64,000 nucleotides of DNA from Sphingomonas hengshuiensis (GTDB taxonomy: Bacteria > Pseudomonadota > Alphaproteobacteria > Sphingomonadales > Sphingomonadaceae): the NCBI GenBank assembly GCA_003240755.1, contig QFNF01000027.1, forward strand, positions 1 to 64,000. Reading direction: 5' to 3'. The position numbers and the translations under genes were made by a program. Numbering within the stretch: position 1 is the stretch's first letter; every line of letters begins with the position of its first letter. The notes beneath the pieces are model-generated. The model ran no database searches. It had not been told where the DNA came from and worked only from the letters and a program-made list of their open reading frames with translations. This document shows, piece by piece, positions 36,942 to 47,899 of this stretch.

Positions 36942-37217
36942 ATGACCATGGACATCGACAACGCGCTCGGTCGCATCGCCGGGCAGGCCCCCCATCCCGG
37001 ACTCGACGGACTGGAAGATCGCGTCATGACGATCATCGCCGATCGGCCCGCCGGCACGACCGCGCTGCGCACGACGATCGCGGGTGCCGCCTTTGCCCTG
37101 CTGCTCGGCGTCGGCAGCGTCATCTACCCCGCGCCGGAGGCGCGCGCGAAGGAGATGGCGCCCTTCGGCATCCCCGGCCCGCTCGCGCCGTCCACGCTGC
37201 TGCTGGGCGCGGAATGA
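36942..37217 (+). CDS. Small membrane protein, CnrY-like putative anti-sigma factor
   Basis: 91 residues: a short cytoplasmic N-terminal helix (MDIDNALGRIAGQ...LEDRVMTIIADR), one membrane segment (TIAGAAFALLLGVGSVIYP, about residues 45-63) and a short periplasmic tail. There is no clear database-level family signal that I recognise, but its size, topology and place directly before a CnrX-like sensor and an ECF sigma gene match the CnrY/NccY anti-sigma of nickel/cobalt systems. Overlaps the next gene by four bases. Confidence 0.65.
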   Translation: MTMDIDNALGRIAGQAPHPGLDGLEDRVMTIIADRPAGTTALRTTIAGAAFALLLGVGSVIYPAPEARAKEMAPFGIPGPLAPSTLLLGAE

Positions 37218-37651
37218 CGGTGCGCAGGCTGCTGCTCACCGCACTCGTCGTCTTCCTCGCCGCCATCGCCGGCGTCTTTGTCGGGCGGCATCTGTTCCCC
37301 GCCGATGCGCCGCCCTCGGGAGAACTTCACGCGCTGCTGCACGACCAGATCGACCTGGATCCCGAGCAGGATCGCCAGCTCCACGCTCTCGAGCAGGTCT
37401 TTGCCGGGCGGCGTCAGGCGATGGAGGCGGCAATGCGTGCCGAGAATGTCCGCCTCGCCCGCGCGATCGGCGCCGAGCATCGCATCGGCCCCCAGGTGAC
37501 GTCCGCCATCGACGCGTCGCACCGCACGATGGGCGAGCTTCAGAAGGAGACGCTGGCGCATGTCTTCGCCATGCGGCGCCTGTTGCGTCCCGATCAGGCC
37601 GCCCGGTTCGACGCCGCCATCATGAAGGCGCTGACCGAAGACGCGAAGTGA
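37214..37651 (+). CDS. Periplasmic heavy-metal sensor, CnrX/Spy-like
   Basis: 145 residues. Membrane anchor (LLLTALVVFLAAIAGVFVG, residues 6-24), then a helical periplasmic domain with His/Glu-rich helices (HALLHDQIDLDPEQDRQLHALEQ, RAENVRLARAIGAEHRIG, ALLxPDQAARFD-type ending RLLRPDQAARFDAAIM). This is the CnrX/heavy-metal-resistance (CpxP/Spy-related) four-helix hairpin fold; CnrX binds metal and releases the CnrY anti-sigma. Here the neighbouring genes point to copper instead of nickel or cobalt. ATG overlaps the preceding stop and its stop overlaps the sigma gene. Confidence 0.8.
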   Translation: MTVRRLLLTALVVFLAAIAGVFVGRHLFPADAPPSGELHALLHDQIDLDPEQDRQLHALEQVFAGRRQAMEAAMRAENVRLARAIGAEHRIGPQVTSAIDASHRTMGELQKETLAHVFAMRRLLRPDQAARFDAAIMKALTEDAK

Positions 37652-38220
37652 CCGCCGGCTTCGCCGACCTTGGCGACGGCCAGCTCGCGCTGCTCTGTCA
37701 GGCCGGCGATCGGCGGGCGTTCGGCGAAATCGTCCGCCGCCACAAGCAGCCGCTGCATCGCACCGTGTCCTGCCTCACGGGCGACGAGGACGAGGCCGTC
37801 GACATCGTGCAGGACGCCTTCATCGCCGCGCACGCATCCATTTCGACATTCGATCCCGCGCGCCCCATGCGGGCATGGCTGACCCGCATTGCGATCAACA
37901 AGGCGCGGGACTGGCGCCGGCGCCGGATCGTCCGCCGGCTGATATCGGCGATGCTGCCCGACGAGGCGGTGGAGGTCGCCGACGACGCCCCGCCGGTCGA
38001 CGGCGCCGTGGCCGACCGGGCCGAGCTGCGGCACGTCGAGGCCGCTATCGCCCGGCTGCCCGCGAACCTGCGCGAGGTGCTGGTGCTCCGTACGATCGAC
38101 GGCCTTGCGCAGGCCGACGTGGCCAAGGCACTGGGCGTCAGCGAGAAGACGGTCGAGACGAGGCTCTACCGGGCACGGACCAAGCTGCGGGACGATCTCG
38201 ACCGCTGGGAGTCCGTTTGA
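37648..38220 (+). CDS. ECF sigma factor, CnrH-like
   Basis: 190 residues. Region 2: QAGDRRAFGEIVRRHKQPLHR, DEDEAVDIVQDAFIAAH, FDPARPMRAWLTRIAINKARDWRRRR; region 4: AAIARLPANLREVLVLRTIDGLAQADVAKALGVSEKTVETRLYRARTKLRD. Likely released by the CnrX/CnrY-like pair to transcribe the copper genes. GTG start overlapping the sensor stop. A strong terminator follows the stop immediately, so copA and copB must have their own promoter, plausibly the target of this sigma factor. Confidence 0.92.
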   Translation: MTAGFADLGDGQLALLCQAGDRRAFGEIVRRHKQPLHRTVSCLTGDEDEAVDIVQDAFIAAHASISTFDPARPMRAWLTRIAINKARDWRRRRIVRRLISAMLPDEAVEVADDAPPVDGAVADRAELRHVEAAIARLPANLREVLVLRTIDGLAQADVAKALGVSEKTVETRLYRARTKLRDDLDRWESV

Positions 38221-38243
38221 AAACGCGCGGAAGGGCGCGTTTT
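38220..38243 (+). terminator. Rho-independent terminator after the ECF sigma gene
   Basis: AAAACGCGC (starting in the sigma stop codon) and GCGCGTTTT pair perfectly over nine bases around GGAAGG, with the T-run at the end of the stem. It separates the CnrYXH-like operon from copA. Confidence 0.8.
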
Positions 38244-38393
38244 GCAGGCGGTGCCGGCCCGCTCCCCGAAACGCCTTTCCAAACAGCCGCTGAGGCGTTC
38301 GCGGACCATCAGGACCGATCGAAAGCGATATTCGACACGAGGGGTCGGCGCGTTCCCCGCGTATCATGTTCGACAGCCAATACCGGAAGAATG

Positions 38394-40256
38394 ATGACTG
38401 CTTCGATCGATCGCCGCGGCCTGCTGCGCGGCTCCATGGCCCTTGGCGGCACGGCCGCGCTGTCGGCCTGGTATCCCGCCTGGGCGCAGCCGGTGTCGGC
38501 CGGCATCGTGCGCCCGCTGCCGACCGTATCGGGCGACGATATCACCCTGCGGATCGCGCACCACATGATGACGATCGACGGGCGCGAAAGCCACGCGATC
38601 GGCATCAACGGCACGGTCCCCGCGCCGCTGATCCGGCTGCGCGAGGGGCAGACCGTGCGGCTGCACGTGGAGAACGCGCTGGACGAGGACAGCTCGATCC
38701 ACTGGCATGGGCTGATCGTGCCGTTCCACATGGACGGCGTCCCCGGGGTCAGCTTCCCCGGGATCAGGCCGGGATCGACCTTCACCTACGAATTTCCGAT
38801 CCTGCAGTCGGGCACCTATTGGTATCACAGCCATTCGGGCCTGCAGGAACAGCTCGGCCATTACGGCCCGATCGTCATCGACCCCAAGGGCGAGGATCCG
38901 ATCCGGTCGGACCGGGAGCATGTGATCGTGCTGTCGGACCACAGCCGGATGCACCCGCACGTCATCTTCACCAAGCTGAAGCAGCAGGGCGGCTACTTCA
39001 ACTACCAGAAGCAGACGCTGGCCGGCCTGCTCGCCGGCAGGGACCAGTCCGCGAGGGAACGGCGGGAATGGGGCGCCATGCGGATGGACCCGACCGACGT
39101 CGCCGACGTGACGGGCAGCACCTACACCTTTCTCGTCAACGGCCACGGCCCGCGCGACAACTGGACCGGCCTGTTCCGCCCCGGGGAAAAAGTGCGGCTG
39201 CGGATCATCAACGCCTCGGCCATGACGACGTTCAACATCCGCATCCCGGGCCTCAAGCTGACGGTCGTACAGGCCGACGGCCTGCCGGTGCGCCCGGTGC
39301 CGGTCGACGAGATGCAGATCGCGGTCGCCGAGACGTACGACGTGATCGTCCAGCCGACCGACGATCGCGCCTATTCGATTGTCGGCGAGAGCGTCGACCG
39401 GTCGGGGATGGCGCGTGCCACGCTCGCGCCCCGCGAGGGCATGGCCGCCGCGGTGCCGGCCCTGCGTCGCCGGCCGCTAGCGGACATGAAGGACATGGGC
39501 ATGGGCGACATGACGGGGATGGATCACGCCCCCATGGGCCATGCCGCGCCGGCCGCTTCGGCAGCCGCAGCCTGTCCCCCCGAACACGCCGCGATGGGGC
39601 ACTGCACGCCGGCCTCCGCCACGACGACGGGAAGCGCCGCGGCCGCGTCACAGGCCGCACAGCACAGCGGAACGGATCACGGCGCGGGCGGCATGAACCA
39701 CTCGATGCGCGACTTCTCGGTCGCGCCCGAGGTGAAGAAGACCCCGACCGTCCAGACGATCTCACCCATGCCCGTCGATCGGATGGGCGAGCGCGGCCAG
39801 GGACTGGAGGATGTCGGCCACCGGGTGCTGATCTACACCGACCTGATGGCGGTCGACCGCAACCCCGACGTCCGGGCGCCCGACCGTGCGCTGCGCATCC
39901 ACCTTACCGGCAACATGGAACGCTACATGTGGGCGTTCGATGGCGAGAAGCTGAGTGAGGTGAAGAAGCCGATCCCGTTCCTCAAGGACGAACGGGTTCG
40001 CGTCACGCTGGTCAACGACACGATGATGGGCCACCCCATCCACCTGCACGGCCACTTCTTCGAGCTGGTGACGGGCCACGGCGAATATGCGCCGCGCAAG
40101 CACACCATCCAGGTCCAGCCAGGGGGGACGGCCACGTTCGACGTCACGACCGACGCCGTCGGCGACTGGGCCTTCCACTGCCACATGCTCTACCACATGC
40201 ATGCCGGGATGATGCAGGTCGTATCGGTCCGCCCTCGCGGAGGAGATGCGGCATGA
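38394..40256 (+). CDS. copA: Copper resistance multicopper oxidase CopA, Tat-exported
   Basis: 620 residues. Tat signal DRRGLLRGSMALGGTAALSAW. Cupredoxin copper motifs: IHWHGLIVP and WYHSHSG in domain 1, HPIHLHGHFFEL and the T1-site HCHMLYHMHAGM in domain 3. Between domains 2 and 3 lies a Met/His/Cys-rich linker (MKDMGMGDMTGMDH, then CPPEHAAMGHC) that should bind extra copper. It oxidises Cu(I) to the less toxic Cu(II) in the periplasm. GGAAG lies five bases before the ATG at 38394; ATG 38391 is the alternative. Stop overlaps copB. Confidence 0.95.
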   Translation: MTASIDRRGLLRGSMALGGTAALSAWYPAWAQPVSAGIVRPLPTVSGDDITLRIAHHMMTIDGRESHAIGINGTVPAPLIRLREGQTVRLHVENALDEDSSIHWHGLIVPFHMDGVPGVSFPGIRPGSTFTYEFPILQSGTYWYHSHSGLQEQLGHYGPIVIDPKGEDPIRSDREHVIVLSDHSRMHPHVIFTKLKQQGGYFNYQKQTLAGLLAGRDQSARERREWGAMRMDPTDVADVTGSTYTFLVNGHGPRDNWTGLFRPGEKVRLRIINASAMTTFNIRIPGLKLTVVQADGLPVRPVPVDEMQIAVAETYDVIVQPTDDRAYSIVGESVDRSGMARATLAPREGMAAAVPALRRRPLADMKDMGMGDMTGMDHAPMGHAAPAASAAAACPPEHAAMGHCTPASATTTGSAAAASQAAQHSGTDHGAGGMNHSMRDFSVAPEVKKTPTVQTISPMPVDRMGERGQGLEDVGHRVLIYTDLMAVDRNPDVRAPDRALRIHLTGNMERYMWAFDGEKLSEVKKPIPFLKDERVRVTLVNDTMMGHPIHLHGHFFELVTGHGEYAPRKHTIQVQPGGTATFDVTTDAVGDWAFHCHMLYHMHAGMMQVVSVRPRGGDAA

Positions 40257-41317
40257 AGACGCTGATCCTTGCCGCGACCGCTGCCGGCGCGCTCGCGGCG
40301 GCGGCCCCGGCCGCCGCGCAGACGATGGACCATTCGCGGCACATGCCGGTCATGACGATGCCGGCGGCGAAGCCCGGCGCGGATGCCGCATGTCCGCCCG
40401 AGCACGCAGCGATGGGCCATTGCACCCCGGCGGCGGCGGAGCCGGCCGCTTCGCCGCCAGCGGCGACGAGCGATCCGAACTGTCCGCCCGAACATGCCGC
40501 GATGGGCCACTGCGTCGCGCAGGCGACACCGGCGGCGGATACTGCACCGGAAATCGGGGGGGGCGGCACCGCCCGCCCGGCCGGAAGCGCACCTGCTCCG
40601 GTCGCTCCCGACGCGGACTATGCCGACCGGGTCTGGGGACGGGACGCGATGGCGCCGGCCCGCGACCTCCTGCACAGGGAGCATGGGGGCATGGCGTTCT
40701 CGCAGATCATGTTCAACCTGGCCGAGGTCCAGTTCCGTCGCGGCGGGGACGGATACCGGTGGGACGGCGAGTTCTGGCATGGCGGCGACGTCAACCGGCT
40801 CACGGTGAAGAGCGAGGGCGAAGGCACGTTCCGCGACAGCGCCGGGGGCGAGGTCCAGGCGCTCTACAGCCGCGCCATCGGTCCCTATTTCAATGTCCAG
40901 GCCGGCGTCAGGCAGGATGTCGCGCCGGGCCCGAACCGAACCTATGCGACGGTCGGGTTCGAGGGGCTCGCGCCCTATTGGTTCGACGTCGAGGGTGCGC
41001 TGTTCCTGTCGGACAGGGGCGACGTGCTGGGGCGGGTCGAGGGCTATTACGACCAGCGCATCACCCAGCGGCTGATCCTGCAGCCCCGCGTTGAGCTTGC
41101 CCTGTCGGCGCAGGACGTCCGGTCCAGCCGCCTGGGATCGGGCGTGACCGATGCCGAAGGGGGCCTGCGCCTGCGCTACGAAATCGCCCGCGAATTCGCC
41201 CCGTATGTCGGCGTGTCGTGGGAACGCACGTTCGGCGACACCGCCCGCTACGCACGGACCGACGGCGATGGCACCGGGGGATTCAGCTTCGTGGCGGGCG
41301 TCAGGACTTGGTTCTGA
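40253..41317 (+). CDS. copB: Outer-membrane copper resistance protein CopB
   Basis: 354 residues. Signal peptide (MKTLILAATAAGALAAAAPAAAQ), then a metal-binding N-terminal part with MDHSRHMPVMTM and two copies of CPPEHAAMGHC, then a CopB beta-barrel (about 120-354; VWGRDAMAPARDLLHREHGGM, VEGYYDQRITQRLILQPRVE, EFAPYVGVSWERTFGDTA) ending in F. CopB pairs with CopA and probably binds or exports copper at the outer membrane. A GGAGGAG ribosome site precedes the ATG, which overlaps the copA stop. Confidence 0.93.
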   Translation: MKTLILAATAAGALAAAAPAAAQTMDHSRHMPVMTMPAAKPGADAACPPEHAAMGHCTPAAAEPAASPPAATSDPNCPPEHAAMGHCVAQATPAADTAPEIGGGGTARPAGSAPAPVAPDADYADRVWGRDAMAPARDLLHREHGGMAFSQIMFNLAEVQFRRGGDGYRWDGEFWHGGDVNRLTVKSEGEGTFRDSAGGEVQALYSRAIGPYFNVQAGVRQDVAPGPNRTYATVGFEGLAPYWFDVEGALFLSDRGDVLGRVEGYYDQRITQRLILQPRVELALSAQDVRSSRLGSGVTDAEGGLRLRYEIAREFAPYVGVSWERTFGDTARYARTDGDGTGGFSFVAGVRTWF

Positions 41318-41422
41318 CCCCCCGCGCCACTGCACCGTCGCGTACGAACCGGGCACGTACTGATCGCTGCGCGCCGGCCGGCCGGATATCGGCTACGCAA
41401 CCGGCCTGTTCCCGAGCCGCCC

Positions 41423-43856
<2,434 letters not shown>

Positions 43857-43953
43857 CTAAAGCAAAACCCGCAGGGGCGGCGGGGCCGGCAACGGATGCG
43901 CGGACGGGGTTTCGCGATCGTGCAGCCCCGGCCGTCGCGCGGCCCGTCGCACC

Positions 43954-43993
43954 CCGATACTGAACGGCAGCTAACAGGCGCATTCAGTATCGG
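43954..43993. promoter_or_regulatory. 11-bp inverted repeat upstream of the glycine-zipper gene
   Basis: CCGATACTGAA (43954-43964) and TTCAGTATCGG (43983-43993) pair perfectly across 18 bases, about 90 bases before the glycine-zipper gene. The spacing suits a dimeric regulator site. No regulator can be named. The 254-base gap to gyrB contains nothing else recognisable. Confidence 0.45.
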
Positions 43994-44080
43994 CTCAAGC
44001 GAATCGGCGCATATCCCGGATCACAGACGGGCATCCCATCGGGATTGCCGACCGTCGCAGGATTTTGAGGGAGAAGACCC

Positions 44081-44452
44081 ATGTTCAAGAAGCTGACGCT
44101 CGCTGCCGCCGCGCTTGCCACGGTCGCCACTGCCGCCGCCCCCACCGCCGCGTCGGCGCAGGGCTGGCGCGGGGACCGCTACGAGCGGGACTATCGCGGT
44201 GATCGCGGCTACCGCGAATATCGCGGCAACCGTGGCTATTACAACGATCGCGGCTATGCGCGTCGTTCGAACCGCGGTTGCGAGAATGGCGATGGCGGCA
44301 CGGTGATCGGCGCGATCGCCGGCGGCCTGCTCGGCAACACGGTGGCCGGGCGCGGCGACCGCCTGCTCGGGACGATCATCGGCGGTGGCGTGGGTGCCGT
44401 TGCCGGCCGCGCGATCGACAAGGCCGACGCGCCGCGCTACTGCCGCCGCTGA
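44081..44452 (+). CDS. Exported glycine-zipper (2TM-like) surface protein
   Basis: 123 residues. Signal peptide (MFKKLTLAAAALATVATAAAPTAASAQ), an Arg/Tyr/Gly-rich repeat region (RGDRYERDYRGDRGYREYRG, NRGYYNDRGYARR) and a glycine zipper (GTVIGAIAGGLLGNTVAGRGDRLLGTIIGGGVGAVAGRAID). The fold is like the 17-kDa surface antigen/Rickettsia 2TM family found at the outer membrane. GAGGGAGAAG ribosome site upstream. Likely envelope-stress or surface related; exact role unknown. Confidence 0.85.
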   Translation: MFKKLTLAAAALATVATAAAPTAASAQGWRGDRYERDYRGDRGYREYRGNRGYYNDRGYARRSNRGCENGDGGTVIGAIAGGLLGNTVAGRGDRLLGTIIGGGVGAVAGRAIDKADAPRYCRR

Positions 44453-44497
44453 CCGGTTTCCCGCGCCCCCGGTGGCGTAGCGGGGCACGGGACATGG

Positions 44498-44533
44498 GGC
44501 CGGTCCTTCCTGTCGGAAGGGCCGGCCTTTCTT
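44498..44533 (+). terminator. Strong Rho-independent terminator
   Basis: GGCCGGTCCTTCC and GGAAGGGCCGGCC form a 13-base stem with one G-T wobble around a TGTC loop, followed by TTTCTT. It ends the glycine-zipper gene just before the convergent era stop and may also serve era. Confidence 0.85.
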
Positions 44534-44539
44534 GCGGGC

Positions 44540-45442
44540 CTATTCCACCCAGTCCAGCCCGATGTCCCGGTACAGCATCCGGTCCTCTTCCCAGTTCGGC
44601 TTGACCTTCACGTGCAGGTACAGGTGCACGCGCACGCCCAGCAATTCCTGCAGTTCCTTGCGCGCGGTCGCGCCGATTTCCTTGATCCGCTGTCCGCCCT
44701 TGCCCAGCACGATCGCGCGCTGGGTATCGCGCGCGACATAGATTTGCTGGTGGATTTCGACCGACCCGTCCTCGCGCTCCAGATAGCGTTCGGTATCGAC
44801 CGCGCTGGCATAGGGCAGCTCCTCGTGAAGCTGGTGATAGAGCTGCTCGCGCGTGACTTCGGCCGCCAGCATCCGGTCGGTGGCGTCGCTCACCTGGTCC
44901 TCGGGGAAATGCCACGGTCCCTCGGGCATGCGGCTGGCCAGCGCCGCCTTCATCTCGGACAGGCCGTCGCCGGTCGTCGCGCTGACGAAGAACGTCTCCT
45001 CGAACGCCGCCATCTCGTGCAGCCGCGCGGCATGGTCCAGCAGGCGCGGCTTGTCGGCGATATCGACCTTGTTGAGGATCAGCAGCTTCGGCTCCCTGCG
45101 CGCGGCCAGCGGCTCGACGATCGCGCGGACCTTCGGCCCGATCCCGCCCTTGCCGTCGACCACCACCGCGATCGCGTCGGCGCCCGCCGTGCCTTCCCAC
45201 GCCGCCGACACCATCGCCCGGTCCAGCCGCCGCTTCGGTTCGAAGATGCCCGGCGTATCGACCAGCAGGAGCTGCGTGCTCCCCTCGATCGCGATGCCCA
45301 TCAACCGGGTGCGCGTGGTCTGCGCCTTGGGACTGGTGATCGCGACCTTCTGTCCGACCAGCGCATTGACCAGCGTCGACTTGCCCGCATTCGGAGCACC
45401 AAGGACCGCGACCAGGCCGCACGACGGGGGAGAAGACGGCAA
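44540..45442 (-). CDS. era: GTPase Era
   Basis: 300 residues. GTPase motifs GAPNAGKSTLVN (G1), AQTTRTRLMG (G2), LVDTPGIF (G3), LNKVDIAD (G4) and VSATTGDG (G5), then a KH domain (VLGKGGQRIKEIGATARKELQELL). Era binds the 3' end of 16S rRNA and helps 30S assembly. No ATG exists near the expected start; TTG at 45442 fits the family length and has AGG ten bases before it. Usually rnc lies directly upstream of era, but here the neighbouring gene is a divergent arabinofuranosidase, so the normal rnc-era unit is split. Confidence 0.93.
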   Translation of the reverse strand: MPSSPPSCGLVAVLGAPNAGKSTLVNALVGQKVAITSPKAQTTRTRLMGIAIEGSTQLLLVDTPGIFEPKRRLDRAMVSAAWEGTAGADAIAVVVDGKGGIGPKVRAIVEPLAARREPKLLILNKVDIADKPRLLDHAARLHEMAAFEETFFVSATTGDGLSEMKAALASRMPEGPWHFPEDQVSDATDRMLAAEVTREQLYHQLHEELPYASAVDTERYLEREDGSVEIHQQIYVARDTQRAIVLGKGGQRIKEIGATARKELQELLGVRVHLYLHVKVKPNWEEDRMLYRDIGLDWVE

Positions 45443-45588
45443 AAGAATGAAACCTGTCGACAAGGGGGACGATGCCCCCCTCTTACCCGCCCTGCCCCCG
45501 GCTGCAAAGCACCCGATCCGCGCTTGATCGCGGCAACCGGCATGGCTAGGCATTAGTCAGACAATAAACAAGGGGAGGGGACGATCCG

Positions 45589-47196
45589 ATGCTGACCGGC
45601 CAGACATCCATGCGCCGCGCGTGGCGCCGGGGCGCGCGCGCCTTCGTGTTCGGCACCGCATCGCTGCTGTTCGCGGCGACCGCGAGCGCGCAGGGCGCGC
45701 CGACGCCGCAACCGGGCGAACCGGCGAGGATCGCGATTCGCGGCGATCAGGGTGGCCCGACCTATGACCGGCGCATCTTCACCCAGTTCGCCGAACATCT
45801 CGGCAACGGCATCTATGGCGGGCTGTGGGTCGGCAACGACCGCACCATCCCCAACACCCGCGGGTTTCGCAACGACGTCGTCGCCGCGCTCCGGCGGCTC
45901 GGCGTGCCGGCCATCCGCTGGCCCGGCGGCTGCTTCGCCGACGAATATCACTGGCGCGACGGCATCGGCCCGAAGGCCAGGCGCCCGGTCAAGATCAACA
46001 CCCATTGGGGCGGCGTGACCGAGGACAATGCGGTCGGCACGCACGAATTCATGGACCTGACCGAACAGGTCGGGGCCGAGGCCTATATCGCGGGCAATGT
46101 CGGCAACGGTTCCCCCCGCGAAATGGCGGAATGGGTCGAATATATGACGCAGGAGGCGGGCACCCTCGCCGACGAACGCGCGCGGAACGGCCGCAAGGCG
46201 CCGTGGAAGATTCCCTATTTCGGCATCGGTAACGAATTATGGGGCTGCGGCGGCAACATGCGCGCCGAATATGCCGCGGACGAGACACGGCGCTTCGCGA
46301 CCTTCATCAAGTCGCCCCGCGGCAGCCGCATCCTGAAGATCGCATCGGGCGCCAATTCCGAGGATTATAACTGGACCGAAGTCATGATGCGCGAGGCGAT
46401 CGGCCAGATCGACGCCGTCTCGCTCCATTACTACACCGTCCCCGGCGGCGGCTGGCCGCCCAAAGGGTCGCCGACCCGGTTCGACGAATCCGGCTGGGCG
46501 GAAACGCTCGCCCGGACGTGGCAGATGGAGGAGATGATCGCGAAACACAGCGCGATCATGGACAAATACGATCCGCAGAAGCGCGTGTGGCTGGCCGTCG
46601 ACGAATGGGGCACATGGTATGCCCAGGACCCGGGCACGCATCCCGGTTTCCTGCGCCAGCAGAACACGATGCGCGACGCGCTGGTCGCCGCGATCAACCT
46701 CGACATCTTCGCCAGGCATGCCGACCGGGTAAAGATGACCGCGATCGCGCAGATGGTGAACGTGCTGCAGGCGATGATCCTGACCGACGGGCCAAGGATG
46801 GTCCTGACGCCGACCTATCACGTGTTCGAGATGTACCGGCCGTATATGGACGGCACCGTCCTGCCGATCACGATCGACGGCCCGTACTATTCGCGCGACA
46901 AATGGGTGATGCCGGCGGTGTCGGCCTCGGCGGTGCGCGGCACGGACGGGGTGGTGCATATCGCGCTGTCGAACGCCGATCCCCATCGCCCGGCCCCGGT
47001 CACTGCCTCGCTGACCGGCATCGCCGGTGCGACCGTCACCGGCCGCGTGCTGACTGCCCCTATGATGACCGCGCACAACACCTTCGACGACCCGAACGCG
47101 GTCGTGCCGACGGCGTTTACGGGTGCGCAGGTGGCGAACGGCACGCTGTCGGTGACGCTGCCGGCGAAGTCGGTGGTAATGCTGGATATCCGATAG
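45589..47196 (+). CDS. Alpha-L-arabinofuranosidase, GH51 family, exported
   Basis: 535 residues with a signal peptide (about residues 1-35, [27 protein letters not shown]). GH51 features: [37 protein letters not shown], acid/base E216 in [21 protein letters not shown] and nucleophile E339 in AVDEWGTW; the C-terminal beta-sandwich follows. Releases terminal alpha-L-arabinofuranosyl residues from arabinoxylan or arabinan in the periplasm. Start ATG with GGGGAGGGG upstream. Stands alone, no transporter or arabinose-pathway genes next to it. Confidence 0.93.
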   Translation: MLTGQTSMRRAWRRGARAFVFGTASLLFAATASAQGAPTPQPGEPARIAIRGDQGGPTYDRRIFTQFAEHLGNGIYGGLWVGNDRTIPNTRGFRNDVVAALRRLGVPAIRWPGGCFADEYHWRDGIGPKARRPVKINTHWGGVTEDNAVGTHEFMDLTEQVGAEAYIAGNVGNGSPREMAEWVEYMTQEAGTLADERARNGRKAPWKIPYFGIGNELWGCGGNMRAEYAADETRRFATFIKSPRGSRILKIASGANSEDYNWTEVMMREAIGQIDAVSLHYYTVPGGGWPPKGSPTRFDESGWAETLARTWQMEEMIAKHSAIMDKYDPQKRVWLAVDEWGTWYAQDPGTHPGFLRQQNTMRDALVAAINLDIFARHADRVKMTAIAQMVNVLQAMILTDGPRMVLTPTYHVFEMYRPYMDGTVLPITIDGPYYSRDKWVMPAVSASAVRGTDGVVHIALSNADPHRPAPVTASLTGIAGATVTGRVLTAPMMTAHNTFDDPNAVVPTAFTGAQVANGTLSVTLPAKSVVMLDIR

Positions 47197-47315
47197 GCGC
47201 TTGGGGGGGCGGCGTGAGCGTCGCACGGCAGCGCCGCCCCCCGCCCCCGGCGTCCGATCCAACTTTCCTACAACCAACCGTTCTGGTTACGTTCCGCCTC
47301 CAACAGGAGGACGAA

Positions 47316-47867
47316 ATGGACGTTGCCAAGCTGATCGACGACGTGATCGACCGTGAAGGAGGGTATGTCGACCATCCCGCCGACCGGGGCGGTCCCACCC
47401 GCTACGGCATCACGCAGGCCGTCGCCCGCGCCGAAGGATACACCCAGGCGATGCGCGACCTGCCCCGCGCGTTCGCGGCGCGCCTCTATCGCCGCCGCTA
47501 CTGGCAGGTCCCCGGTTTCGATCGCGTCGCGATACGCGCGCCGCTGCTCGCCGCCGAATTGTTCGACACCGGCGTCAACATGGGGCCGGCGGTGGCCGCC
47601 ACCTTCCTGCAACGCGTGCTCAACGCCCTGAACCGCGAGCAGCGCGACTGGGGCGATCTCGTCGTCGATGCCAGCATCGGCGCGCGGACGCTGCAGGCGC
47701 TCGACGCGCTGCTCGCCACCCGCGGCCCGGCGGCGGAGGCGGTTGTGGTGACGGCGGTCAACGCCCTGCAGGGCGAACGCTATCTCCGCCTCGCCGAGAC
47801 GCGCCCGGCCAACGAGGCCTTTCTCTACGGCTGGCTCGCACAGCGCGTCGATACGCCACGAGTGTGA
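47316..47867 (+). CDS. GH108-type N-acetylmuramidase (endolysin-like)
   Basis: 183 residues. The GH108 catalytic motif is IDREGGYVDHPADRGGPTRYGIT (catalytic Glu in REGGY), with YRRRYWQVPGFD and ELFDTGVNMGPAVAATFLQRVLN, then the peptidoglycan-binding-domain_3-like C-terminal region (VNALQGERYLRLAETRP). No signal peptide, so it relies on a holin to reach the wall. AGGAGG lies five bases before the ATG. The holin gene overlaps or starts 32 bases after its stop, forming a two-gene lysis unit as in prophages and gene transfer agents. Confidence 0.88.
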   Translation: MDVAKLIDDVIDREGGYVDHPADRGGPTRYGITQAVARAEGYTQAMRDLPRAFAARLYRRRYWQVPGFDRVAIRAPLLAAELFDTGVNMGPAVAATFLQRVLNALNREQRDWGDLVVDASIGARTLQALDALLATRGPAAEAVVVTAVNALQGERYLRLAETRPANEAFLYGWLAQRVDTPRV

Positions 47868-47899
47868 ACTTCGTGAACTTTGACCTTTTGGGAGGCCCC

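Noticed and set aside
37084..37213. Longer upstream start for the ECF sigma factor
   Set aside because: The frame is open upstream but is antiphase to the anti-sigma and sensor genes; sigma region 2 begins right after the GTG at 37648.
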